From Streptomyces sp. NBC_00523 (GTDB lineage Bacteria > Actinomycetota > Actinomycetes > Streptomycetales > Streptomycetaceae), in assembly GCF_036346615.1 (NCBI RefSeq), contig NZ_CP107836.1:6324001-6388000 (forward strand): a DNA stretch of 64,000 nucleotides, given 5' to 3'. Below, piece after piece: positions 23,401-32,220 of the stretch. Both the position numbers and the translations under genes were made by a program. The number at the start of each line of letters is the position of its first letter. Position 1 is the stretch's first letter. A model generated the notes under the pieces. It was not told the DNA's origin. It saw only the letters and a program-made list of their open reading frames with translations, and did no database searches.

Positions 23401-25368
23401 TTGGCCACCACCGTACGACGTGCCGTCCTGACCCTGCCCGCGGCGGCGACCGGGCCGGAGAACCCGCTGCCCGCGCTGCGGCCGCTGGACGAGACGCACG
23501 TCATCGAAGACCGGGACCGGGCCGGGCTCCCGCGCGACATGGCCCGCCAGCTCGGCCACGCGCCGCTGACCACCGTCCTGCCCGTCCGCCTCCTGGACGG
23601 CTACGGGCGTGAGCGCGTCCCCACGGACCTCGACGCGATCGTCATCGAGAACGACCATCTGCGGGTCACCGTGCTGCCCGGCCTCGGCGGCCGGATCCAC
23701 TCGCTCGTCCACAAGCCGTCCGGCCGCGACCTCGTCTACACCAACCCGGTGCTCCAGCCCGCCGACTTCGCGCTCAACGGCGCCTGGTTCTCCGGCGGCA
23801 TCGAGTGGAACATCGGCGCGACCGGGCACACCACGCTCTCCTGCGCCCCGGTGCACGCGGCGCTCGTCCCGGCGCCCGACGGCGGAGAGATGGTCCGGCT
23901 CTGGGAGTGGGAGCGGCTGCGCGACCTGCCGTTCCAGGTGGACCTGTGGCTCCCCGCCGACTCCGCGTTCCTGCACGTCGGCGTACGCATACGCAATCCG
24001 CACGAGCAGCCCGCGCCCGTCTACTGGTGGTCCAACATCGCCGTCCCCGAGGACGAGCGCGGCCGGGTGATCGCCCCGGCTGACGAGGCGTGGCACTTCG
24101 GGTACGAGCGCAGCCTGACCCGGGTCCCCGTCCCCGAGAGCGGCGGCACCGACCGCACCTACCCGCTGCGCAGCGAGTACCCCGCCGACTACTTCTACGA
24201 GGTGCCCGACGGCGCCCGCCGCTGGATCGCCGCACTGGACGAGCAGGGGCGCGGGCTCGTCCAGACCTCCACCGACCTGCTGCGCGGCCGCAAGCTGTTC
24301 CTCTGGGGCAGCGGGCCCGGCGGGCGGCGCTGGCAGGAATGGCTCACCGAGCCCGGCACCGGAGGCTACGCGGAGATCCAGGCCGGACTGGCCCGCACCC
24401 AGCTGGAACACGTCCCGCTGGAACCGGGCGGCGAGTTCAGCTGGCTGGAGTCGTACGGGCCGCTCGACGCCGACCCCTCCGTGGTGCACGGCGACGACTG
24501 GGCGGCCGCCCGCGCCGAGACCGAGCAGCGGCTCGCGGAGGCCCTGCCGCGCGCCGACGTGGACGCCGCGTACACCGCCTGGCGCGCCCACGCCGACACG
24601 GAACCCGGCGAACGCCTCGCCACCGGATCCGGCTGGGGCGCCCTGGAGGTGCGGCGCGGCCGGTACAAGCTGCCCGGCACGCCGTTCACGGACGACACGC
24701 TGGGCGAGGAGCAGGCCCCCTGGCTGGAGCTGCTGGACCAGGGCACGTTCCCCGGCCCCGCCGGAACCGTCCCCGGGCCCACCCTGGTCTCCCGGCACTG
24801 GCGGGACATGCTGGAGACGGCCCCCGCCGAACCGCTCACCGAATACCACCTCGGCATCGCGCAGTGGCACGGCGACGACCGCGCCCAGGCGGTCCGCAGC
24901 TGGGAACGCGGACTGGCCACGGCCGACTCGCGCTGGCCGCTGCTGCGCTGCCTGGCCGTGGCAGCCCTGGTGAGCGGCCAGCGCGAACTGGCCGCCGAGT
25001 ACTACGCGGAGGCGTTCGACGGGCTGTGCGCGGAGCGCCGCGACGGCGACGAGCCGTGGGCCGCGGCCGCCGCCGCGCTGGGCCGGGAGGCGATCGAGGC
25101 GCTGCTCACGGCGGGGCGCACCGAGGCCGCCCGGACGGTGTGGCAGGGGCTGCCGCCGGAGGTCCGGGCGCGCGGCCGGTTCCGCCTGCTGGAGGCCCGG
25201 CTGCTGCACGCGGAGGGCCGGTCCGACGCCGCGAAGGCCGTGTTCGACGCGGGCTTCGAGGTCGCCGACCTGCGCGAGGGCGCGGAGATCCTCGAGGAGG
25301 TGTGGCAGCGGCTCACGGACGAACCGCTGCCGGACCCGTACAACTACCGGATGCGCCCGCGCACCTGA
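23401..25368 (+). CDS. DUF5107 domain protein with C-terminal repeat region
   Basis: A 655-residue cytoplasmic protein. The N-terminal half (about 40-330) is DUF5107, resembling the beta-sandwich of aldose epimerases (VTVLPGLGGRIHSLVHKPSGRDLVYTN is split here as GLGGRIHSL and DLVYTNPVLQP), with NGAWFSGGIEWN and WWSNIAVPE. The C-terminal half is helical with TPR-like units (YHLGIAQWHGDD, LAAEYYAEAFDGL, LLEARLLHAEGR). Carbohydrate binding is likely; the exact role is unknown. The best start is TTG 23401, preceded by GGGAGCGAGG and matching the usual TTVRRAVLTLPAA beginning. It is followed after 15 bases by the kinase-like gene. Confidence 0.8.
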   Translation: MATTVRRAVLTLPAAATGPENPLPALRPLDETHVIEDRDRAGLPRDMARQLGHAPLTTVLPVRLLDGYGRERVPTDLDAIVIENDHLRVTVLPGLGGRIHSLVHKPSGRDLVYTNPVLQPADFALNGAWFSGGIEWNIGATGHTTLSCAPVHAALVPAPDGGEMVRLWEWERLRDLPFQVDLWLPADSAFLHVGVRIRNPHEQPAPVYWWSNIAVPEDERGRVIAPADEAWHFGYERSLTRVPVPESGGTDRTYPLRSEYPADYFYEVPDGARRWIAALDEQGRGLVQTSTDLLRGRKLFLWGSGPGGRRWQEWLTEPGTGGYAEIQAGLARTQLEHVPLEPGGEFSWLESYGPLDADPSVVHGDDWAAARAETEQRLAEALPRADVDAAYTAWRAHADTEPGERLATGSGWGALEVRRGRYKLPGTPFTDDTLGEEQAPWLELLDQGTFPGPAGTVPGPTLVSRHWRDMLETAPAEPLTEYHLGIAQWHGDDRAQAVRSWERGLATADSRWPLLRCLAVAALVSGQRELAAEYYAEAFDGLCAERRDGDEPWAAAAAALGREAIEALLTAGRTEAARTVWQGLPPEVRARGRFRLLEARLLHAEGRSDAAKAVFDAGFEVADLREGAEILEEVWQRLTDEPLPDPYNYRMRPRT

Positions 25369-25383
25369 CAGGAGAAGCACTGC

Positions 25384-25920
25384 ATGATCATCTGGATCAA
25401 CGGAGCCTTCGGCAGCGGCAAGACCAGGCTGGTCACCGAACTGCACCGCAGACTGCCGGAGGCGCTGGTCTTCGACCCGGAGTACGTCGGCTTCCTGCTG
25501 CGCGAGATCGTGGAGGTGCCGGGCGGCGACTTCCAGAACATCCCGCTGTGGCGCAGGCAGGTGGCCTCGCTGGCCCAGGGGCTGGTGGAGGAGTACGGCC
25601 GGCCGGTCCTGGCGCCGATGACCGTGGTCCGCAGGCAGTACGCCGACGAGATCTTCGGGGCCCTGGAGAAGGCGGGCGTCCCGGTCCACCACTTCTTCCT
25701 GAACGTCTCCGCACCCGTACTCGAACAGCGGCTGCACGACCGGGTGCTGCTGCCCGACGACCCGGAGCGCGACGAGGCGGCCCGCCGCTGGGGGAAGGCG
25801 CGGATTCCGGAGTGCGTGGCGGCGGTGGGCAGCCTCCGCGAGGACACCGTGGTGCTGGACGGCGAGCTGCCCACCGCTGAGCTCGCGGCCCTGGTGCTGG
25901 AGCGGACCGGCCTGGCCTAA
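25384..25920 (+). CDS. TmrB-like P-loop ATPase/kinase
   Basis: A 178-residue single-domain nucleotide-binding protein. MIIWINGAFGSGKT contains the P-loop (7-14), as in the tunicamycin-resistance protein TmrB and related small-molecule kinases. A lid region RLHDRVLLPDDPERDEAARRW follows. The substrate is unknown. It sits 15 bases after the DUF5107 gene behind AGGAG and is probably co-transcribed. Its stop overlaps the VOC gene stop by 4 bases. Confidence 0.82.
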   Translation: MIIWINGAFGSGKTRLVTELHRRLPEALVFDPEYVGFLLREIVEVPGGDFQNIPLWRRQVASLAQGLVEEYGRPVLAPMTVVRRQYADEIFGALEKAGVPVHHFFLNVSAPVLEQRLHDRVLLPDDPERDEAARRWGKARIPECVAAVGSLREDTVVLDGELPTAELAALVLERTGLA

Positions 25921-26270
25921 ACGGGGGCGTTGCGGTCGACGTACTCGAAGACCGAGCCGTCCGGGTGCACCGCGATCAGGTTGCGGCCGACCGGGGTCGG
26001 GACGGGGCCCGCGATGACGCGGGCGCCGACCCGGGTCAGGGACGCGTGGGCCTCGTCCACGTCCTTCACGGCGATGGTCGCGGTGACCTTGCGCAGGATC
26101 TCCAGCTCCGATTCGGGGCCGCTCATCAGCAGGAAGCAGCTGATCGCGGCGACGGACACCCCGCCGCGCTCGAAGCGGAGGGCCCGAGCGCCGGTCAGCC
26201 GCTCGTAGAAGGCGACCGCGGCCTCCAGGTCGGCGACGCAGATACGCAGCGTGGTTCCCAGGATCTCCAT
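25917..26270 (-). CDS. VOC (glyoxalase/bleomycin-resistance) superfamily protein
   Basis: A 117-residue protein with two beta-alpha-beta-beta-beta modules: ILGTTLRICVADLEAAVAFYERL and VTATIAVKDVDEAHASLTRV, ending LIAVHPDGSVFEYVDRN. The last strand has the usual metal-ligand Glu of the family. Members bind metals or sequester drugs; the ligand is not evident. A TAACCT box (26278-26283) lies 7 bases before the ATG, so the transcript may be leaderless. Confidence 0.82.
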   Translation of the reverse strand: MEILGTTLRICVADLEAAVAFYERLTGARALRFERGGVSVAAISCFLLMSGPESELEILRKVTATIAVKDVDEAHASLTRVGARVIAGPVPTPVGRNLIAVHPDGSVFEYVDRNAPV

Positions 26271-26329
26271 GGCGGCCAGGTTAGTTGGCTACCCCCCCGC
26301 CATGTGATCCATTCGGTCCGGCCGTGCGC

Positions 26330-27139
26330 TCAGGCCCGGCAGAGCACCTCGCCGTGCGGCACCATGAACCAGCCGTCGTCCTGCGCGCCCCACGCGCGCC
26401 ACGCGTCGGCGATCTCCGCCAGTTCCTCGGCCGTGGCGTGCCCGCCGTCCACCGCGAGCTTCGCGTACGCCGAGCCGACGGTGCGGTCGGCCCACAGCCC
26501 GCTCCACCAGGCCCGGTTCTCCGGCGTCGCGTAACACCAGGAGCCCGCCGTGGGCGTGATGTCGGTGAATCCGGCCTGCCGCGCCCAGGACAGCATCCGG
26601 CGCCCGGCGTCCGGCTCGCCGCCGTTGGAGCGGGCCACCCGGCCGTACAGCTCCGCCCAGCGGTCCATGCCCGGCGACTCGGGATACCAGGTCATCGCCG
26701 CGTAGTCGCTGTCGCGCGCGGCGACGATGCCCCCGGGGCGGCACACCCGGCGCATCTCGCGCAGTGCCTGGACGGGATCGCCCACGTGCTGGAGGACCTG
26801 ATGGGCGTGCACCACGTCGAAGGAGTCGTCGGGGTAGTCCAGGGCGTGGACGTCCGCCACGGCGAACTCCACGTTGTCCATGCCGCGTTCGGCGGCCACC
26901 TCGGCTGCCTGGGCCAGGATCTCGTCGGTGGTGTCGACGGCGGTCACCCGGCCCGGGGCGACCAGCGCGGCCAGGTCCGCGGTGATGGTGCCGGGGCCGC
27001 AGCCGACGTCCAGCACGTCCAGGCCCGGACGCAGTTCGCCGACGAGGTAGGCGGCGGAGTTGGCGGCGGTGCGCCACCTGTGCGAGCGCAGCACCGACTC
27101 GTGGTGGCCGTGGGTGTAGACGGCGGTCTCCTTCGACAT
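26330..27139 (-). CDS. Class I SAM-dependent methyltransferase (UbiE-like)
   Basis: A 269-residue methyltransferase with HGHHESVLRSHRWRTAANSAAYL at the start, motif I VLDVGCGPGTIT, motif II FDVVHAHQVLQHV and post-motif RVCRPGGIVAARD. The N-terminal HxHH and the overall layout match a common actinobacterial group annotated as UbiE-like. The acceptor is unknown. Upstream, 27140-27240 is unusually AT-rich and likely holds its promoter. Confidence 0.85.
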   Translation of the reverse strand: MSKETAVYTHGHHESVLRSHRWRTAANSAAYLVGELRPGLDVLDVGCGPGTITADLAALVAPGRVTAVDTTDEILAQAAEVAAERGMDNVEFAVADVHALDYPDDSFDVVHAHQVLQHVGDPVQALREMRRVCRPGGIVAARDSDYAAMTWYPESPGMDRWAELYGRVARSNGGEPDAGRRMLSWARQAGFTDITPTAGSWCYATPENRAWWSGLWADRTVGSAYAKLAVDGGHATAEELAEIADAWRAWGAQDDGWFMVPHGEVLCRA

Positions 27140-27262
27140 GACCGTGCATCCTCTCTCGAAACGCGAACCGCGAAAGCGCTGATCGGTAGGACCACCGTAG
27201 GCCCTGTTGCCGAATAATGAGATGGGTATCTTGCTATGTGGACAGTGGTCGGGCGCGCGAAA

Positions 27263-27291
27263 GGGGCGGCCGACTCCACGTCGACCGCCCC
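27263..27291 (-). terminator. Terminator after PAP2/kinase gene
   Basis: Twelve-base arms with one mismatch (GGGGCGGCCGAC against GTCGACCGCCCC) flank a 5-base loop, and on the minus strand are followed by TTTC. It lies 25 bases beyond the stop at 27317. Confidence 0.65.
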
Positions 27292-27316
27292 CTGTTGGCT
27301 GCTGGGCCGGGTGTCC

Positions 27317-28813
27317 CTACGCCGGCCTCGGGCAGTACACCGTCAGCGCCTCCGGTAGCTTGTCGATCAGCAACTCCGTCTCGCTGTGCGCCACTTCACC
27401 GTCGTACGCGTACGGCGTCCCCGGCTTCAGACCGGAGATCCGCACCCGCTGACGGCGGACCGCCGCGTGCATGGGGGAGCGGGTCAGCGGGCCCGCGACC
27501 GCCGCCGCGAGCAGCCTCAGCCCCGGCGTCCGGCCGCCGTGCACCACGCGGACGTCCAGCAGCCCGTCCGCGAGGTTGTGCCGCCGCCCCGGCGCCGGGC
27601 CCACCCGCTGGAACAGGCCGTTGCCGACGAACAGCAGCCACAACGGGCGGCACCGGCCCTGGAGTTCGGCCTCCAGGGGCCGTTCGCCGCGCAGCACGTG
27701 CAGGGCCGCGAGCACCCCCGCGGGCCAGCCGCCGATCCGGGGCGACCAGCGCTCCCGCATCCGCACCAGCTCCGGATACACGCCCAGGCTGAAGGCGTTC
27801 AGGAAGTAACCGTCGGAGCCCTCCGGCCCCGGCCGGAACCGGCCCACGTCCGCCCGCACCGCGCTCCCGGCGGTGAGCGCGGAGCAGGCGTCGGCGCCGG
27901 TCTCGATGCCCAGGTCGTACGCGAAGTGGTTCAGCGTCCCGCCCGGGAACACCGCCAGTGGCACCTCGTGCTCCACCGCCACGGACGCCGCCAGATTGAC
28001 CGTGCCGTCCCCGCCGCACACCCCCAGCGCCGTGCACCGGTCCGCCGCCTGCGCCAGCTCCGAGGCGAGCCGGCCGGGCGCGCACTCCACGATCTCCGCC
28101 TCCGGCAGCGCGTTCCGGATCAGCGCGGCCGTCGCGGTCGCCGTCCCCGACTCCTGGTTGGCGACCACCACGAGGCCCCGGCCCTCGGGCAGGGCGGGCG
28201 CGTCGGCCGGCGGCCTGCCCGGTGCGGGCAGCTGCCCCCTCGTCGGTATCACCCCCCGAAGGGCGAACGCCGCCCCCACGCCCAGCGCCGCCCCGGCCAG
28301 CACATCGCTCGGGTAGTGCACCCCGGTGTACACGCGGGACGCCGCCACGGACAGCGCGACGGGCGCCACGATCGCCCCCCAGCCCCGCGACTCCAGGGCG
28401 ACCCCGGTCGCGAAGGCGGCGGCCGACGCGGCGTGCCCGGACGGGAACGACGTCGTCACCGGCTGCCGCTTCAGCTGCCGTATCACCGGCACGGCGTCCA
28501 GGATCGGCCGGTCCCTGCGGACCGCCCCCTTGCCCACTGTGTTGATCGCGGCCGACGCCACCGCGAGCGAGGCGATGCCCCGCAGCGCGGCCCGCCGGGC
28601 CCGGGCGCTGCCGCCGAACGCGGCCATGCCGGCCGCCGCCCCGACCCACAGCAGCCCGTGATTGGCGCTGCGGCTCAGGCGGGGCAGCACCGGCCCCGCG
28701 GCCGGCCAGTGGCGCTGGGCCAGATTCTGGAACACGGCGAGATCGCGCCGGTGGAACCGGTCGCGCAGCCCGGCGATCCGGGACGGGACGGAAGCATTGC
28801 TCGCTGACGACAT
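27317..28813 (-). CDS. Bifunctional PAP2 phosphatase / diacylglycerol kinase-like protein
   Basis: A 498-residue fusion. The N-terminal half is a membrane PAP2 acid phosphatase: KGAVRRDRP, SFPSGHAASAAAF and SRVYTGVHYPSDVLAG are its three catalytic motifs. The C-terminal half (from about 205) is a DAGK/sphingosine-kinase catalytic domain with VCGGDGTVNL and FPGGTLNHFAYDLGI. Together they could interconvert phosphatidate, polyprenyl phosphate or diacylglycerol at the membrane. ATG 28813 is preferred over 28834. The gene is divergent from the IclR regulator. Confidence 0.9.
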   Translation of the reverse strand: MSSASNASVPSRIAGLRDRFHRRDLAVFQNLAQRHWPAAGPVLPRLSRSANHGLLWVGAAAGMAAFGGSARARRAALRGIASLAVASAAINTVGKGAVRRDRPILDAVPVIRQLKRQPVTTSFPSGHAASAAAFATGVALESRGWGAIVAPVALSVAASRVYTGVHYPSDVLAGAALGVGAAFALRGVIPTRGQLPAPGRPPADAPALPEGRGLVVVANQESGTATATAALIRNALPEAEIVECAPGRLASELAQAADRCTALGVCGGDGTVNLAASVAVEHEVPLAVFPGGTLNHFAYDLGIETGADACSALTAGSAVRADVGRFRPGPEGSDGYFLNAFSLGVYPELVRMRERWSPRIGGWPAGVLAALHVLRGERPLEAELQGRCRPLWLLFVGNGLFQRVGPAPGRRHNLADGLLDVRVVHGGRTPGLRLLAAAVAGPLTRSPMHAAVRRQRVRISGLKPGTPYAYDGEVAHSETELLIDKLPEALTVYCPRPA

Positions 28814-28926
28814 GCGACAGCGGATACCCCGCATCGCCGCCCCGAACCAGCAGCCACGCCGAAGGTAGCCTGAGGTTCGTCACACCGGTCGCGGCCGGGA
28901 CACCGAACAAGGGGGAATGCGGGGCC

Positions 28927-29700
28927 ATGGGGCGACTCGTGCCGGCGGTGACCAGGGCGTTCGACGTCCTCGAACTCTTCCTCCAGGGCGACGGCACGCT
29001 GTCCGCCCCCGAGGTGACCCGCAAGCTCCAGCTGCCCCGTACCACCGTCCACGAGCTGCTCACCACGCTCGCCGCCCGGTCGTACCTGGTCACCGACCCC
29101 GAGCGGCCCGGACGCTACCGGCTGGGGGTGCGCACCTACCAGCTCGGCAGCCGGTACGCCGAACAGCTCGACCTCGCCGCCGAGGGCCGCCAGGTCGCCC
29201 GGCGCGTCGCCGAGCGGTGCGGCGAGTCCGTGCATGTGGCGATCCTCGACGGCACCGACGCCGTCTGCGTGGCCCAGGCGGACTCCACCCACGCCGTCCG
29301 CACGGTGTCGGCGGCCGGCCACCGGCTGCCCGCCCACTGCACGTCCGCCGGCAAGATGCTCCTCGCCTCGCTGCCCGCCCCGGAGCTCGACGCCCGGCTC
29401 GACGGCCTCGAACCGGCCGCCCTGACCCCGCACACCCTCACCGGCGAGCGCGAGCTGCGGGCCGCGCTCGACGCCGTACGGGAACGCGGGGTCGCGACGG
29501 AGCACCAGGAGTCCGACCCCGGCGTCAGCTGTGTCGCCGCCCCCGTGCGCGACCGGTCGGGGCAGGTCGTCGCCGCGCTCTCCGTCTCGGTCCCGATGAT
29601 CCGCTGGACCGAGGAGCGCGAGCGGGAACTCGCCGCCCTCGCCGTCGAAGCCGCCGACGAGCTGTCCGGCCGCCTCGGACACGACCGGAGCACGGTGTGA
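28927..29700 (+). CDS. IclR-family transcriptional regulator
   Basis: A 257-residue regulator. The N-terminal winged HTH has VTRAFDVLELFLQGDGTLSAPEV and LQLPRTTVHELLTTL (recognition helix). The effector domain (about 80-250) has ESVHVAILDGTDAVCVAQ, LPAHCTSAGKMLLA and SCVAAPVRDRSGQVVAALSVS, typical of IclR. The effector is unknown. The promoter may be TAGCCT at 28866-28871, and AAGGGGG precedes ATG. The only genes nearby are the divergent PAP2/kinase and the downstream aminotransferase-fold gene. Confidence 0.9.
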   Translation: MGRLVPAVTRAFDVLELFLQGDGTLSAPEVTRKLQLPRTTVHELLTTLAARSYLVTDPERPGRYRLGVRTYQLGSRYAEQLDLAAEGRQVARRVAERCGESVHVAILDGTDAVCVAQADSTHAVRTVSAAGHRLPAHCTSAGKMLLASLPAPELDARLDGLEPAALTPHTLTGERELRAALDAVRERGVATEHQESDPGVSCVAAPVRDRSGQVVAALSVSVPMIRWTEERERELAALAVEAADELSGRLGHDRSTV

Positions 29701-29750
29701 ACCGGGCCAGGGAAGGCGCCCCGCCCCGTTCCCTCGTATAAAGGTCCCGA

Positions 29751-29816
29751 GGGCCTGTCTTCAAACTGCCGTCTGCGGCGCGCTCCGGGCGACGACGGCA
29801 GTTTGAAGACAGGCCC
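29751..29816. mobile_element. 66-bp MITE-like perfect palindrome
   Basis: Two 23-base arms, beginning GGGCCTGTCTTCAAAC and ending in its exact complement GTTTGAAGACAGGCCC, flank a 20-base loop. The element is bordered by CGAG on both sides (or GA if the outer G/C pair is included), which looks like a target-site duplication. It carries no coding sequence. Perfect arms and the short direct repeat point to a non-autonomous transposable element; it can also act as a terminator for the IclR gene. It lies 25 bases before the next start codon. I cannot name the parent transposon. Confidence 0.65.
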
Positions 29817-29841
29817 GAGGGCGGACGGCGAAGGAGGCCCG

Positions 29842-31092
29842 ATGGGCCGGGAACGGACCGGGCGGCACGAGCGCGGCACGGACACGGTCCGGGAGGACCG
29901 GGGCCCCGTACGGTACGGGCCGCCGGCCCCCTGGCCGGGCCTGCCCGTCCTGCCCGAACTGGCCGGGGTGCTGGCCTCCGCCGCCGGTGACGCCGCGCCC
30001 CAGCCCGCCGGCGGATCGGCCGCCCTGCGCGAGGCCGCCTGCGCCTACTGGGACCGGCGCGGACTGCGCTGCGGCCCCGAGCGCGTCGCGGCCGCCCCCG
30101 GCACCGCACCGCTGCTGCTCGCCCTGATCGCCGCGCACGGAGGCGACGTCCTGCTGCCGCGCCCCTGCCCCGCCTCCTGGATCCCGCAGGCCAGGCTGCT
30201 CGGCCGCCCCGCCTACCAGGTGCCCACCCCCGCCGAGTGCGGCGGCGTGCCCGACCCGTACGCCCTCCTCGAAACCGTGCGGCGGGTACGCGCCGAGGGC
30301 GGCCGGCCCCGGCTCCTGCTGCTCTCGGTGGCCGACGACCCCACCGCCACCGTCGCCCCGCCGGAACTCGTGCGCGAGGCGTGCGAGGCCGCCGTGGACG
30401 AGGGGCTGCACATCGTCAGCGACGAGACCTGGCGCGACACCCTGCACCGCCCGCACGACACGGTCCTGGTCAGCCCCGCCGAGATGTGCCCCGACGACGT
30501 CACGGTGGTCTCCGGCCTGTACGGCGCGCTGACCCCGGCCGCCTGGCCCGTTGCCGTCGCCCGGTTCCCGGACACCGCGCGCTCCGCCACCCGCCACGCC
30601 CGTACGCTCGACGTCCTCACCGCACTCGGCGCCTCCGTCGCCGGACCGGTCGCGGCGGCCGCCTCCCACGCGCTGCGCGAGCCGGACGCCGTCACCGAAC
30701 GGGCCCGGCGCTCCGCCGCCCTGCACGCCCGGCTCGCCGCAGAGGCACACCGCGCCGTCCTCGGCTGGGGTGCCCTCGCCCGGCCCCCGCAGGCCGGCCG
30801 CCACCTCTACGCGGACCTCGGCCCGCTCCGCTCCCGGCTCGCCGCCCGGGGCGTCACCGACTCCCTCGAACTGGAGGAGTTCCTGTCCGCCCGGCTCGGC
30901 ACCCCCGCCCCCGGCGGCCACCGCTTCGGCGACGAACTCGGCGCGCTCCGGGTCCGGCTGGGCACCGGCGCGCTCCTCGGCACGGACCCGGAACGCCAGG
31001 CCGAGGCGCTCACCGCCCCGGACCCGCTCGAATTGCCGCACATCGCCGCAGCGCTGAGCATTTTCCGAGCAGCCCTCGACGCACCGCGCTGA
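29842..31092 (+). CDS. Aminotransferase-fold protein without any lysine (probable pseudoenzyme)
   Basis: A 416-residue protein with the layout of fold-type I aminotransferases: a helical start, AAPGTAPLLLALIAAHGGDVLLPRPCPASW (here AAPGTAPLLLAL), and SDETWRDTLH, which corresponds to the D-E-x-Y element that contacts PLP. The strand that normally carries the Schiff-base lysine (SLSK-x-x-G) reads VVSGLYGALTPAAWPVAV and has none. I find no lysine anywhere in the protein, so covalent PLP binding is impossible. The family call is therefore by fold only. ATG 29842 follows GAAGGAGG. It is followed by the MBL gene after 36 bases. Confidence 0.75.
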   Translation: MGRERTGRHERGTDTVREDRGPVRYGPPAPWPGLPVLPELAGVLASAAGDAAPQPAGGSAALREAACAYWDRRGLRCGPERVAAAPGTAPLLLALIAAHGGDVLLPRPCPASWIPQARLLGRPAYQVPTPAECGGVPDPYALLETVRRVRAEGGRPRLLLLSVADDPTATVAPPELVREACEAAVDEGLHIVSDETWRDTLHRPHDTVLVSPAEMCPDDVTVVSGLYGALTPAAWPVAVARFPDTARSATRHARTLDVLTALGASVAGPVAAAASHALREPDAVTERARRSAALHARLAAEAHRAVLGWGALARPPQAGRHLYADLGPLRSRLAARGVTDSLELEEFLSARLGTPAPGGHRFGDELGALRVRLGTGALLGTDPERQAEALTAPDPLELPHIAAALSIFRAALDAPR

Positions 31093-31128
31093 CCCACCCC
31101 GCCGGCGCACTCCTGGACGGGAGCCCCG

Positions 31129-32220
31129 ATGACGGACCGGACCGAGACCCCCCTCGCACCCCCCGCCGTCTGCGGCGAGGTCGTCGCACCGCGTCCCCTC
31201 GGCGAGGTGCGCACCTGGCCCCGCAGCTTCGCCGACCGGCTCACCGCCCCGCTCCCCGGCGTCCGGAGCATGTCCCGGCTCGCCCGCGAGCACGCCATCC
31301 GGCCCAACGCGGAGGGCCTGCGCCACATCCACCGGCTGCCGTACGCCCCCGAGCCCCTGCCGCCCGTCCCGGCGGGCGCAGCGTCCGTCACCTGGGCCGG
31401 GCACGCCAGCTGGATCATCCGCACCGGCGGCCTCACCGTCCTCGCCGACCCCGTCTGGTCCCGCCGCATCCTCGGCACCCCGGCCCGGATCACGCCCGTC
31501 GGCGTCCGCTGGGAGGACCTGCCGCCCGTCGACGCGGTCGTCATCAGCCACAACCACTACGACCACCTGGACGCCCCCACCCTGCGGCGGCTGCCCCGGC
31601 ACACCCCGCTGTTCGTCCCGGCCGGACTCGGCGCGTGGTGCCGCCGCCGGGGCTTCGGCAACGTCACCGAACTCGACTGGTGGGAACACGCCGAACTGGA
31701 CGGCGTCCGCTTCGACTTCGTGCCCGCCCACCACTGGTCCCGGCGCACCCTCACCGACACCTGCCGCTCGCTGTGGGGCGGCTGGGTCGTCCAGGACACC
31801 ACCGGTGCGGGGGACGGCGGCCGGATCTATTTCGCCGGAGACTCCGGATACGGCCACTGGTTCGCCGAGATCGGCCGCCGCCACCCCGGCATCGACCTCG
31901 CCCTGCTGCCGATCGGCGCGTACGAGCCCCGCTGGTGGCTCGGCGACGTCCACACCGACCCGGAGGAGGCCGTGCAGGCATACGAGGACCTCGGCGCCCA
32001 CGCGATGGCGCCCATGCACTGGGCGACCTTCCTGCTCTCCGCCGAACCGGTCCTCGAACCCCTCACCCGGCTGCGGACCGCCTGGCAGCGCGCCGGACAC
32101 CCCCGCGACCGGCTCTGGGACCTGCCCATCGGCGGCTCCCGTCTGCTGACCGCCCGCCGGGCCGACGTCAGCGCGCCCACCACGCCCGCGTCCGGCGCCA
32201 CACCGCGGGCGCCCCACTGA
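31129..32220 (+). CDS. MBL-fold metallo-hydrolase (NAPE-PLD/RomA-like)
   Basis: A 363-residue hydrolase. SVTWAGHASWIIRTGG starts the fold, followed by the zinc motif SHNHYDHLD, then WWEHAELDGVRFDFVPAHHWS, IYFAGDSGYG (metal Asp) and PMHWATF (final His). This arrangement matches the NAPE-PLD/UlaG-like group acting on phosphodiesters or lactones. It too contains no lysine. It starts 36 bases after the aminotransferase-fold gene, so the two are probably one unit. Its last 53 bases overlap the DedA gene on the other strand. Confidence 0.88.
   Translation: MTDRTETPLAPPAVCGEVVAPRPLGEVRTWPRSFADRLTAPLPGVRSMSRLAREHAIRPNAEGLRHIHRLPYAPEPLPPVPAGAASVTWAGHASWIIRTGGLTVLADPVWSRRILGTPARITPVGVRWEDLPPVDAVVISHNHYDHLDAPTLRRLPRHTPLFVPAGLGAWCRRRGFGNVTELDWWEHAELDGVRFDFVPAHHWSRRTLTDTCRSLWGGWVVQDTTGAGDGGRIYFAGDSGYGHWFAEIGRRHPGIDLALLPIGAYEPRWWLGDVHTDPEEAVQAYEDLGAHAMAPMHWATFLLSAEPVLEPLTRLRTAWQRAGHPRDRLWDLPIGGSRLLTARRADVSAPTTPASGATPRAPH

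Noticed and set aside
29761..32217. 818-codon minus-strand ORF starting near the MITE
   Set aside because: Mirror of the aminotransferase-fold and MBL genes, both of which have clear motifs on the plus strand.
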